Assembly (NCBI RefSeq): GCF_003002825.1
Contig: NZ_PVTE01000003.1
Coordinates: 248,001-312,000, forward strand
Direction: 5' to 3'
DNA: 64,000 bases
From: Spirosoma oryzae
Lineage (GTDB): Bacteria > Bacteroidota > Bacteroidia > Cytophagales > Spirosomataceae
Made by a program: the position numbers and the translations under genes. Each line of letters begins with the position of its first letter. Position 1 is the stretch's first letter. Under the pieces are notes generated by a model. It did not search any database. It was given only the letters and a program-made list of their open reading frames with translations, and was not told the DNA's origin. Positions 52,225-60,063 of the stretch are shown here, in pieces.

Positions 52225-52255
52225 GACCTGACAGGTTTCGGAAACCTGTCAGGTC
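52225..52255. terminator. Palindrome GACCTGACAGGTTTC-G-complement between converging genes
   Basis: Perfect 15-base arms (52225-52239 and 52241-52255) with a single-base centre. It sits between the stops of the TauE-like gene and the histidine-kinase gene, a suitable position for a two-way terminator, and may also be a dispersed repeat related to family R4. Confidence 0.6.
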
Positions 52256-52269
52256 CAGGAAACTCAGGT

Positions 52270-53538
52270 CTACGTCGGGGAAGCCAGTTGAATCTGGAAT
52301 ACGTGCTCGCCCGTTTCCCGATCGTACTGATACGCCAGTGGCAGCTGGTAGCGATCGCAGATCTGCCGAACCAACGCCAGCCCCAGCCCAATCGAATCGG
52401 GGCGGGTCGGGTTCTTGATAAAGCGACCAAACAACTGACTTTCGGCAAAGGGAAGCGGCTCACCCGTGTTGCGGATGGTAAGCACGGATTGGGTCAGGAG
52501 AATGGTAACCCGTCCGTTTGCGGGTGCGTGCCGGGCCACGTTTTTAAGCAGGTTGGTCAGCAGTACGCCGGCCAGTTGCCGATTCATCCGCAGATAAACC
52601 GCCGGCTGCACCTCGACCCGGCACGTCAGATTTTTGTGCGTGAAGAACGGCTCGAAGTCGCCCAGGTATTGCCCGACCAAATCTCGTAGATTCAGTACTT
52701 CTGTCGCCGAAAACTGATCGTTCTCTACCTGCGTGAGCAACAGTAACGACCGGTTGAGCTGACTGAGCCGGTTGAGCGCGTCGGTCGCCCGTTGTAAATG
52801 CGTGTAGTCGGATTCGGTCAGTTGCGGAGATTGCCGGATGAAATCCAGTTCGGCGGACGCGATAGCCAGCGGGGTTTGCAACTCGTGCGATGCGTTTTCC
52901 GTAAACTGTTTCTGTAACAGAAACTGCTGCTTCAGTTTACCCGTCAGGTCTGTCAGCGAACGACTCAGCAAGGCAAACTCCCGCACGCGGGCCGGCGGAA
53001 AAGCAGGTTGCCCCGGCTGATCCAGCCGGAACCGGTCCAGCTCCGCAATGATGCCGTAGAACGGTTGCCAGAGTCGCCCCGCCAGCCCCAGGCCAATACC
53101 GACCGCCAGGGCCATCAGCACCAGAAAAAAGAGAATAACCCATACCGACAGATCGATCGTCAACTCGGTAAATTCGTAGTAGGGTTGCCAGACCCGCACC
53201 CGGTAACGCTGTCCACCGGCGCTTACCGTAGTCAGCAACTGCCGCATAGCGACCAGTTTACCCGGCTTGAGCGCATTCGGCACCAGCGTATCCGTAAACA
53301 CAGGCACCAGCGACTGACGGACACGCGTAACGAGCAGGTTGTCGTCGATCGTATCAATGCTGCGAAGCCCGCGCTGACCCAGTCGCCATTCGACCTGCCG
53401 GACCTGATTTGTCAGCAGTTCGTCGACTTCATGACGAATTTTCCAGTGAATGAGCGCATAGAATCCGGCCGAGCCAACGATGGCCGTCAGCAGGGCAGCC
53501 AGCAGTAGGTAGCGGGCTGTCTGACCGAACAGGCTCAT
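52270..53538 (-). CDS. Sensor histidine kinase
   Basis: A 422-residue inner-membrane kinase from the ATG at 53538 (MSLFGQTARYLLLA). There are two membrane helices (about 9-30 and 130-155) enclosing a periplasmic sensor of roughly 100 residues, then a HAMP-like linker. The HisKA domain has the phospho-acceptor His in ASHELQTPLAIA (about 219). The ATPase domain has the N-box LLTNLLKNVARHAP (about 325), IRNTGEPLP in place of the usual DxGxG, and GLGLALVRQI (about 385). The ATG overlaps the response-regulator stop (ATGA). The nearby outer-membrane receptor and TauE genes are likely targets of this pair. Confidence 0.92.
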   Translation of the reverse strand: MSLFGQTARYLLLAALLTAIVGSAGFYALIHWKIRHEVDELLTNQVRQVEWRLGQRGLRSIDTIDDNLLVTRVRQSLVPVFTDTLVPNALKPGKLVAMRQLLTTVSAGGQRYRVRVWQPYYEFTELTIDLSVWVILFFLVLMALAVGIGLGLAGRLWQPFYGIIAELDRFRLDQPGQPAFPPARVREFALLSRSLTDLTGKLKQQFLLQKQFTENASHELQTPLAIASAELDFIRQSPQLTESDYTHLQRATDALNRLSQLNRSLLLLTQVENDQFSATEVLNLRDLVGQYLGDFEPFFTHKNLTCRVEVQPAVYLRMNRQLAGVLLTNLLKNVARHAPANGRVTILLTQSVLTIRNTGEPLPFAESQLFGRFIKNPTRPDSIGLGLALVRQICDRYQLPLAYQYDRETGEHVFQIQLASPT

Positions 53539-54218
53539 GCGTTTTTCACCGAGAAAAGGTACCCCATGCCGTATCGCGTCTGCACATAGTCGGGACAACC
53601 GGCAGCTGTCAGTTTCCGGCGCAGGTTTTTGACGTGCGTGTACAGAAACTCGTGAGAGTCGGCGACATCCATGGCATCGCCCCAGACATGCTCGACGATA
53701 GCGGTTTTCGACAGAATCCGCTCCGCATTCGTGGCCAGAAACAACAGGAGTTCATACTCTTTGCCGGTCAGCTTAACGTCTTCCCCCTGCACACTGACGC
53801 GCTGCTGACCAGGCCACAGCGTCAGTTCGCCCACCTGCCATTGCTCCTGTCCGCCAAACAGCCGCCGACGCAGCACAGCGCGCAGCCGGGCGTTCAACTC
53901 GGGCAGGTGAAACGGCTTTGTCAGGTAATCGTCGGCCCCGAGTTCGAGCCCTGTCAGCTTATCGGCCAGCGCGTCTTTCGCCGTCACAATGATGATACCG
54001 GCGGGCGATTTACGCTGTTTCAGCGTACGCACCAGATCGAGCCCCTGTCCGTCGGGCAGCATCAAATCCACGACGACGCATTCATAATCGTAGTCATTGA
54101 TTTTCTGCGATGCTTCCTGATAGGTACCAGCCGTAGTGACCAGGTACCCTTCTTCGTTCAGATACTGACAAACCGACTGCGACAGCAGGGGTTCGTCTTC
54201 CACCAGCAAGAGTTTCAT
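53535..54218 (-). CDS. OmpR-family response regulator
   Basis: A 227-residue regulator from the ATG at 54218 (MKLLLVEDEPLL); the 11 open codons upstream are not family-like. The receiver domain (about 1-115) has the acidic pair in VEDE, the phospho-acceptor Asp in VVVDLMLPDG (about 51), and conserved Thr and Lys (IIVTAKD, YLTKPF). The C-terminal winged helix (about 128-225) includes KLTGKEYELLLFLATNAERI and VKNLRRKLTAAGCPDYVQTRYGMGYLF (in two halves). Translationally coupled to the kinase. OmpR-type tandem half-sites (CTTCAG-N5-CTTCAG) lie in the receptor/TauE promoter region. Confidence 0.95.
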   Translation of the reverse strand: MKLLLVEDEPLLSQSVCQYLNEEGYLVTTAGTYQEASQKINDYDYECVVVDLMLPDGQGLDLVRTLKQRKSPAGIIIVTAKDALADKLTGLELGADDYLTKPFHLPELNARLRAVLRRRLFGGQEQWQVGELTLWPGQQRVSVQGEDVKLTGKEYELLLFLATNAERILSKTAIVEHVWGDAMDVADSHEFLYTHVKNLRRKLTAAGCPDYVQTRYGMGYLFSVKNA

Positions 54219-54371
54219 TCGAGTCGATCCGCTACTGACCGCCTGTTTCATCCGGCAGTAGTATCACTGGTAAAGATAGTCAGTCGTGCCGAATCGGGCC
54301 GGCTGGTGCAGCTTACAAAATCAGGCGTAGCCGGCCGCAGCTGGTTTTCCGAAACGCGGTGCCTACCAAAA

Positions 54372-54407
54372 CGAACGCACAGCCGGAATCAGGTGGCTGT
54401 GCGTTCG
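54372..54407 (-). terminator. Rho-independent terminator after the DUF2271 gene
   Basis: CGAACGCACAGCC (54372-54384) and GGCTGTGCGTTCG (54395-54407) form a perfect 13-bp stem with a 10-base loop, followed on the minus strand by TTTTGG. It separates the ankyrin/DUF2271 operon from the two-component operon. Confidence 0.8.
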
Positions 54408-54425
54408 GATGCGTTTTCAGGCTTT

Positions 54426-54923
54426 TTAGTTGGCAGCACTGGGGCTGAACCGTACGTAACGGATGTAGCCCGTCCCTTCGTTTTTGGCGGCAAGGGCTTC
54501 CGTCGTCAGGGGCACTTCCAGGTCTTTGACGTAGTACTTGTTATCCTCGACGGCGCTTTCGAAGCGAATCTTGTAGCCTTTGTCGATCGTGGCCGGGTCG
54601 AGATCGAGTACGTTAACGGCCCGGTCGCCCCCACCAACCGACGCCCCCGTGATGGCGCTGACCGCCGGGCTTTTTTTCGCCAGTGCCTTGTGCCATTCCT
54701 TCAGGTCGGGATACCATTTTTTGTTGGAGCCCAGCACGTATAACGTTTTTTCGTAAGCCCCTTTCGGATTGATCAGCGATACGACTACGTAGGCTTCCTC
54801 ACCCATGTAGTTGGTCATCTGAATCATGCATTTGTACTTGGCGGTCTGCTGCGCCTGCGACGCGGTAGGCTGTACAAAAGCCAGCACGAGCGCCAGCAGA
54901 CCGATTTTCGGCAGAAACGACAT
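54426..54923 (-). CDS. Exported DUF2271-like protein
   Basis: A 165-residue protein with signal peptide (about 1-24, ending SQAQ). The body has the DUF2271 pattern: AYVVVSLINPKGAYEKTLYV (about 44-63), KKWYPDLKEWHKAL (about 68-81), AITGASVGGG (about 91) and a C-terminal beta-rich portion (YKIRFESAVEDNKYYVKDLE). In other bacteria DUF2271 genes accompany PepSY reductases and ApbE, which here are at 40435-42642 and 7813-8805. The TGAS sequence resembles the [ST]GA[ST] core that ApbE flavinylates, though the Asp usually found three residues before is Ser here. Starts 2 bases after the ankyrin gene, so one operon. Confidence 0.78.
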   Translation of the reverse strand: MSFLPKIGLLALVLAFVQPTASQAQQTAKYKCMIQMTNYMGEEAYVVVSLINPKGAYEKTLYVLGSNKKWYPDLKEWHKALAKKSPAVSAITGASVGGGDRAVNVLDLDPATIDKGYKIRFESAVEDNKYYVKDLEVPLTTEALAAKNEGTGYIRYVRFSPSAAN

Positions 54924-54925
54924 AA

Positions 54926-56434
54926 TTATTTCAGGAAAGTAAGCGATACATTACCCTTCGACAGCGACTCGTTTTCGGAGGCCAGGTCGTAGGCAGTTTC
55001 TTTAAAGTTGGTCGAGATATCTTTCTTCGCGCCGATCGACAGCAGGTACTTCATCATGGCGTCGTCTTTAGCGATCATCGCGGCCTTGTGCAGGGCAGTC
55101 AGGCCTTCTTTGTTCCGCGCATTCACGTCGATCTGCAACGGCTCCAGCTTTTTCAGCAGGCTCATGTCGTTTTTGGAAACGGCCAGGTGGTAGAGCGTAT
55201 TGCCGTTTTGCTGGGGCCCTTTCACGTCGAGTCCTTTCTGTTGAAGCAGGGCTAGTTTGGCACCGAAATCATCGCCACGCGAACCAGCCTGTCCGGGACC
55301 AGCCTGTCCGGGACCCATCGGGCGATAGCCCTGAATCAGGTAAGCGGCTACGTTATCACCCGCTTTGTCGGTCACGCCGATGGTAGCGCCTTTGTCGAGC
55401 AGAAATGCGACTACTTCCGGCGAATTGCCCCGCACCGCCATCGCCAGCGCGGTTGTTCCCTTCGCGTTACCCTGATTGACGTTTTTCACCTTCGGCATCA
55501 GCCGTTCCAGCGTAGCCAGGTCGCGGTTACTGGCAGCAGCATTCATAAACGGCGTGTTACCATCTTCATCGGTCTGATTCACATCAGCACCTTTGCTCAG
55601 GAAGTACTCGATCAGGGCCGTCTGACCGGGCCGACGCACCAGCGCATGCAGCGCGTTTTCACCGGTCTTATTCACCGCCGACGGCTTTACGCCCACGCTT
55701 TCCAGGTATTGAAACACCTCCATCGGGGCAGGCCCCCGGCGCGAGCCCTGTGCCGCCATAATCATCGCGTTCGGATCGGCAGGTACTCCACGCTGCTGCA
55801 AGGCTTTCAACACATCGAGGTTACCACCACGGGCGGCATAGCCAAAGGCGTTGTTACCGGCGGCATCGGTACTTTTCAGGTCCACCCCTTTCGAGACGAA
55901 ATACTCCGTCAGCTTCAGGTCTTTGTCGTTGGCAATGCCCAGCAGCAGCGCGTTGGCACCATCGTGGTTAACGTCTTTCTTCAGGTTGGCCCCTGCCTTT
56001 ACCAGTTTATCGTAAAGCTGTGGGTCGGTGACGCCGGCACCGGCCGCAAAGTTCAGGGGGGTAGCGCCGTGGCTGTCTTCCGTGCTGGTTTTGGCACCCT
56101 TGCTGAGTAGGTAATCGACGATCTCTACATTGTCGCGCATGGCAGCCCAGTGCAGGTAGTTGCGGCTATCGTGGGTAATTTTGTCGACGCCATTACCGGG
56201 TTGCGCCAGGAGGTATTTGATCGTTTCGTTGGGTGCCTGCGTGTTGATCGCCAGCACGACGGGATCAAAACTCGACGGGTTGAACTGCGAAGGGCTGTTC
56301 CCTTTTTCGACTTCGGCCTTAACCTGATCGACAGTAGGCTTTCCCTGCCAGAACGATTGCTCCAGCAACGTATTTTTCTGCGCCTGCACCGACAGGGCTA
56401 CGCCGACGAGTGCAATGCTGAGGAGTTGTTTCAT
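54926..56434 (-). CDS. Exported ankyrin-repeat protein
   Basis: A 502-residue protein from the ATG at 56434 (MKQLLSIALVGVALSVQAQK), giving a typical signal peptide; the 31 codons open upstream are ignored. About ten ankyrin units follow, for example NYLHWAAMRDNVEIVDYLLS, GATPLNFAAGAGVTDPQLYD, GNTPFMNAAASNRDLATLER and GLTALHKAAMIAKDDAMMKY. A Gly/Pro/Gln-rich insert (GPGQAGPGQAG, about 400) is a small tandem repeat. Ankyrin repeats bind protein partners; in the periplasm such a protein could scaffold or protect the DUF2271 protein made from the next gene 2 bases downstream. I cannot name a function. Confidence 0.88.
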   Translation of the reverse strand: MKQLLSIALVGVALSVQAQKNTLLEQSFWQGKPTVDQVKAEVEKGNSPSQFNPSSFDPVVLAINTQAPNETIKYLLAQPGNGVDKITHDSRNYLHWAAMRDNVEIVDYLLSKGAKTSTEDSHGATPLNFAAGAGVTDPQLYDKLVKAGANLKKDVNHDGANALLLGIANDKDLKLTEYFVSKGVDLKSTDAAGNNAFGYAARGGNLDVLKALQQRGVPADPNAMIMAAQGSRRGPAPMEVFQYLESVGVKPSAVNKTGENALHALVRRPGQTALIEYFLSKGADVNQTDEDGNTPFMNAAASNRDLATLERLMPKVKNVNQGNAKGTTALAMAVRGNSPEVVAFLLDKGATIGVTDKAGDNVAAYLIQGYRPMGPGQAGPGQAGSRGDDFGAKLALLQQKGLDVKGPQQNGNTLYHLAVSKNDMSLLKKLEPLQIDVNARNKEGLTALHKAAMIAKDDAMMKYLLSIGAKKDISTNFKETAYDLASENESLSKGNVSLTFLK

Positions 56435-56713
56435 CACGATATGGACTGAGACTGGGGTTAACGCACGAATGAAACTGGTGTAGTTATCGATAAGCGGCTG
56501 CAAATTAATAAGATCCATTCTAAACAACTTGCCTGATGTAGCCCAATGACCTGAATTTTCGATTAAATCGTCGCTTTACCTGACTGGAAATCCGTACACG
56601 TTGTCCGTAGTGTGCCCCCGACTTCATCGGTTTACATGCCACAAATCGATGGCTGACCGCGTACGTCATCTAACAGTACCGCTTATTAGCCGTCGTGTCA
56701 GGGAGGGACACAT
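56435..56713. other. Intergenic region upstream of the ankyrin operon
   Basis: Contains the presumed promoter of the ankyrin/DUF2271 operon. No operator and no gene was recognised. No CTTCAG direct repeat of the type at 50951-51027 is present. Confidence 0.4.
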
Positions 56714-56747
56714 ATAAAACCCCTGCTCCAGGAGTGAAGCAGGGGTC
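56714..56747 (-). terminator. Rho-independent terminator after the single-domain regulator gene
   Basis: ACCCCTGCT (56720-56728) and AGCAGGGGT (56739-56747) form a 9-bp stem with a 10-base loop; the minus strand continues TTTTATATG. It lies 28 bases after the stop at 56775. Confidence 0.8.
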
Positions 56748-56774
56748 GTTGACGAAGCCAGTTAATCAGGGTGT

Positions 56775-57257
56775 TTAGTTCAAGGGCAGGTGGTCGAAGT
56801 CAAACAGTTTCGCCAGGGATGATGCGTTGTTTCCCGTACGGCACCGTTCTTTTTGCAACCAATACTGCTCAAGGTGCTGAATTTCCGCAGCCATCTTCGT
56901 TATGCTGAACGTCTTGGTCAGGAACTCGTTTGTGCCCAGCTGATAGCAGCGATCCCGGTGCTCGTTCGCATCAGAGTCCGACAGAATCGCGACCGGAATG
57001 CCTTTATAATCCTGGTTCTGCTTCAACCGTGACAGCAGCTCAAAGCCATTGAACATGGGCATGTGCAGATCCATGATAATCAGGTCTGGCAATCGACCAT
57101 CGAGCTGATGCGTCAGATGGGTTATTAAATCCGCTCCACTGGTAAACACACGAACCGAACACGCACTGTGATGATTGTCGAAGATAGTCTGCAACAGGTA
57201 CCGATCATCGTCGTCGTCATCAACCAAATAAATCAACGGAGTAGATTTTGCGAACAT
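56775..57257 (-). CDS. Single-domain response regulator (CheY/Rcp1-like)
   Basis: A 160-residue protein consisting of one receiver domain. Acidic residues VDDDDDDR lie near the N-terminus. The phospho-acceptor Asp is in LIIMDLHMPMFNGFEL (about residue 62), with conserved Ser/Thr in VAILSDSD (about 92) and Lys in FLTKTF (about 114). The C-terminal tail of about 30 residues shows no DNA-binding domain. Like Rcp1-type regulators it would act through protein contact, usually as the output or phosphate relay of a hybrid or phytochrome kinase. No kinase is adjacent. Monocistronic, with a clear terminator. Confidence 0.93.
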   Translation of the reverse strand: MFAKSTPLIYLVDDDDDDRYLLQTIFDNHHSACSVRVFTSGADLITHLTHQLDGRLPDLIIMDLHMPMFNGFELLSRLKQNQDYKGIPVAILSDSDANEHRDRCYQLGTNEFLTKTFSITKMAAEIQHLEQYWLQKERCRTGNNASSLAKLFDFDHLPLN

Positions 57258-57513
57258 AGAGACACGTTAAGATGCGGTAAGCGTTTTGTTAGCGTAACCA
57301 TGCCGGCGAATGCCCGGTCATATTTTCGCCATACCTACGGAATACCGATTTGTTTGGATGCTATGGACTTACAAAATTTCCATAGCGTTGGTGTATTACC
57401 AGGCAAATTTACTGGACGGTAGGTCGTTCACCCACGCTGACGCCCAAACCCGCTAATGAATTGTTCCCGAAGCAGTCCTGTTACCATCACAGAATCATTA
57501 ACCATTCTCGATC

Positions 57514-58446
57514 ATGAAAGCTGTTGTTTTAAGCGACTGGGGCGATGCCAGTAACTTTTCGGTACGCGACGTTCCGAACCCGGTCATCCAGCCTAACGAA
57601 GTACTGGTTCAGGTAAAAGCGTTCGGCGTAAATCCGGCTGATTACAAAACGCGCAGCGGTACGGCCCCTTACGCCAAGCAGTATACGCACCCCATCATAC
57701 TGGGCTGGGACATGGCGGGCGACGTCGTGGCGGTCGGTAGCAGCGTCACCGATTTTAAGCAAGGCGATGCGGTGTACGGTATGGTCAACTTCCCGAATCC
57801 GGGGCAGGCCTATGCCGAATACGTAGCTGCCCCAGCCGCCGACCTGGCTCTCAAACCCGCTAAGCTCACCTACACACAGGCGGCCGCAGCACCGCTGGCT
57901 GTTCTGACGGCCTGGCAGGCGCTTACCGAACATGGTCATCTACAGGCAGGGCAAACGGTGCTGATACAGGCAGCGTCGGGGGGAGTTGGTCACCTGGCCG
58001 TTCAGCTGGCGAAAGCACTTGGTGCAACGGTGATCGGCACGGCGTCGGGAAAAAACGAAGCGTTCGTCCGGTCGCTGGGCGTCGATGAGTTTTTCGATTA
58101 CACGACGACTGACATCGGCCATACGCTGAACGACATTGATCTGGTGTTCGACACGGTAGGTGCCGATACCATTTTTCAGTCGGCGGAAGTCCTGAAACCC
58201 GGTGGCCGACTGATTTCGATCGCGTACGGAGCGATGGACAAGGTACTGGCGGAGCGCCCCGACATTAGCGCCGAGCGCATTCTGGTACACACGAGTGGCG
58301 ACGACCTCCGCAAAATCAACGCGTTGATTGACGCCGGAAAACTACGCATCGAAGTAAGTGAAGTACTCCCCGCCGACCTGATCGCCGACGCGCACCGACA
58401 GCTGGAAAGCCGCCGTACCACCGGTAAAATCGTGCTGCATTTTTAA
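57514..58446 (+). CDS. NADP-dependent quinone-oxidoreductase-like enzyme (MDR superfamily)
   Basis: A 310-residue zinc-free medium-chain dehydrogenase. An N-terminal GroES-like domain (about 1-115) contains NEVLVQVKAFGVNPADYKTR and HPIILGWDMAGDVVAVGSSV. The Rossmann domain (about 120-260) has LIQAASGGVGHLAVQLAKALG (motif GGVG). No structural or catalytic zinc ligands are seen, as in the QOR branch. It reduces quinones or alpha,beta-unsaturated carbonyls with NADPH. Its closing segment (HRQLESRRTTGKIVLHF) is typical. Single gene; a repeat pair follows at 58451-58586. Confidence 0.94.
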   Translation: MKAVVLSDWGDASNFSVRDVPNPVIQPNEVLVQVKAFGVNPADYKTRSGTAPYAKQYTHPIILGWDMAGDVVAVGSSVTDFKQGDAVYGMVNFPNPGQAYAEYVAAPAADLALKPAKLTYTQAAAAPLAVLTAWQALTEHGHLQAGQTVLIQAASGGVGHLAVQLAKALGATVIGTASGKNEAFVRSLGVDEFFDYTTTDIGHTLNDIDLVFDTVGADTIFQSAEVLKPGGRLISIAYGAMDKVLAERPDISAERILVHTSGDDLRKINALIDAGKLRIEVSEVLPADLIADAHRQLESRRTTGKIVLHF

Positions 58447-58450
58447 GTAT

Positions 58451-58586
58451 AGACAGGATTACAAGATTGACAGGATTCGTTGTGTATCCAATTCTTGCAA
58501 TGGTATTGGTGTCAGGTCCCCGACCCATTCTCCGTCGAAGCTGTTGGTTGACACTACAAATCAAATCCTGTAATCCTGTCCAAAAA
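58451..58586. repeat. Inverted pair of AATCCTGT repeats enclosing an R4 remnant
   Basis: 58451-58477 is the complement of AATCCTGT-x-AATC-TTGTAATCCTGTCT, and 58564-58586 is AATCCTGTAATCCTGTCCAA in direct orientation. Between them, 58505-58560 holds GGTGTCAGGTCCCCGACC...GACAC, a degraded relative of family R4. The pair lies between two converging genes and may fold into a terminator-like structure. Confidence 0.65.
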
Positions 58587-58588
58587 CA

Positions 58589-59845
58589 TTACGTCTTGCG
58601 CTTCTTCTTTCGGGCCGATGGAAACAGCACGTTGTTGAGAATCAGCCGGTAGCCGGGTGAATGCGGGTGTAGATTCAGATCGGTCGGATTGCGCCAGCCG
58701 CCCCCACCCCGTATCCCCTCGGGGTCATGCCCGCCGTAGAACGTCCACTGCCCTTTCCCGACTTCACCGTAGATGTAGCGGTCCGACGTTTTTCCCTCCC
58801 CCATGACCAACGTACTGGGCTTGACCGTCGATTTACGAAAGGCCGTCGTTTGCCCGAAAAATTCCCGGATAACGGTTTCGTGGTTCTGCGTCAGCATGGC
58901 CGGAATGGCGTCCCACTTGGCGGAGAAGTTGAATAGCTGAAAATAACCACCCGGCTGATCGTAGCCGCCCACACCGGTAGCGTTGATGTCGGAGAACGTA
59001 GAAAAGCCCCGGTAGCCATTGTCGCCTTCCAGCGTGAAGTTGTGAAACGCCAGGCACTTGCTGTAATCAAGCTTGCGCTGGGCATCCGCATCGACCCCAT
59101 CGCCGTCGTAGGCGCTACCCACAATGTCTACCCCCTCGGCCGCCAGGGCAATGTCGAGCGTTTCGGCCCCCGAACACATCGCGAACAGATAGCCGCCCCC
59201 GGCGCAGAACGACTTGATACTTTTGGCCACGGCCAGCTTCATCTGCGACACTTTCGCAAAGCCGTATCGCCGGGCAATGTCTTCCTGCGCCTTGATGTCG
59301 GTCAACGTCTGCCGGTGGAGATTCCGCCCGAACTGCCCCGTAAAATCTTCGTGGTGCAGGTGTAGCCAGTCGTACTTGGGTAGTTCGCCCTTGAGGATTT
59401 CTTCGTCGTACACGACCTCGTACGGAATCTCGGCATAGGTCAGCACGAGCAGTACGGCATCGGTATTTTCGAATTCCGACGGGCTGATTTTAATCGGCGA
59501 ATAGACAATGATTTTAGCCGCCTTGTGCAGCGTTACCACGTCCATGTTCAGGTCGGGATCGGCCAGTTTCTGCCTGATCGCTGCCGCCTGCGCGTCGGAA
59601 ATGGTTTCGAACGAGACCCCCCGCACCCGACACTCCGTTTCGACGGCCGCGCTTTGTCTGACCATGAAGCTGCCGCCCCGGTAGTTGATCAGCCAGTCGA
59701 CCTCCTGATCGTCTTTCAGCACTTTATAGGCGATACCGTAGGCTTTGAGGTGGTTGGCCTGTCGGTCGTCCATCGGTATCAGTAGTGAATTGGCCCGCGC
59801 CATCAGCGACCCGGCCAGCAAGCCCAACAGAAGCAACTGTTTCAT
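58589..59845 (-). CDS. Exported glutamine-amidotransferase-like protein ('asparagine synthetase B-like' of Bacteroidota)
   Basis: A 418-residue protein from the ATG at 59845 (MKQLLLLGLLAGSLMARANS), giving a signal peptide; three more open codons precede it. From memory, Bacteroidota proteins of this type carry the name asparagine synthetase B, but I see no such enzyme's synthetase motifs. The middle shows IKSFCAGGGYLFAMCSGAETLDIA (two halves, about 215-238), which resembles a class I amidotransferase-like Cys elbow, and FYGGHDPEG near the C-terminus offers a His. The tail is basic (ARKKKRKT). Actual function is unclear and the synthetase name is doubtful. It is the last of three minus-strand genes after gldC and a thioredoxin-fold protein. 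Confidence 0.75.
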   Translation of the reverse strand: MKQLLLLGLLAGSLMARANSLLIPMDDRQANHLKAYGIAYKVLKDDQEVDWLINYRGGSFMVRQSAAVETECRVRGVSFETISDAQAAAIRQKLADPDLNMDVVTLHKAAKIIVYSPIKISPSEFENTDAVLLVLTYAEIPYEVVYDEEILKGELPKYDWLHLHHEDFTGQFGRNLHRQTLTDIKAQEDIARRYGFAKVSQMKLAVAKSIKSFCAGGGYLFAMCSGAETLDIALAAEGVDIVGSAYDGDGVDADAQRKLDYSKCLAFHNFTLEGDNGYRGFSTFSDINATGVGGYDQPGGYFQLFNFSAKWDAIPAMLTQNHETVIREFFGQTTAFRKSTVKPSTLVMGEGKTSDRYIYGEVGKGQWTFYGGHDPEGIRGGGGWRNPTDLNLHPHSPGYRLILNNVLFPSARKKKRKT

Positions 59846-59990
59846 ACGCCACACGTTTCGGCAACTCGTTCGACAACATCCTGCTTATGATTCGTTACGG
59901 CTTACTTGCTGAAGCAGGAAACCCGCTGATTCCTACTCACTTGCCCATAAACGAAAGATAGCGTTTTTTGCCGGAATGACCGTATACGCA

Positions 59991-60041
59991 AATCGGGGTC
60001 TTCGCCAAGCAGCTGTTGACTACCTCGCAAAGACCCCGATT
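59991..60041 (-). terminator. Stem-loop after the thioredoxin-fold gene
   Basis: AATCGGGGTCTTCGC (59991-60005) and GCAAAGACCCCGATT (60027-60041) pair at 14 of 15 bases, with a 21-base loop and an A/T-rich base of the stem. It lies 22 bases after the stop at 60064. Confidence 0.7.
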
Positions 60042-60063
60042 GGATGATGCTATTCGTGACTCG

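Noticed and set aside
40435-56434. Polysaccharide utilisation locus
   Set aside because: Two TonB-type receptors are present but no SusD-like partner and no glycoside hydrolase; the sulfatase at 15969-17744 is too far away and isolated.
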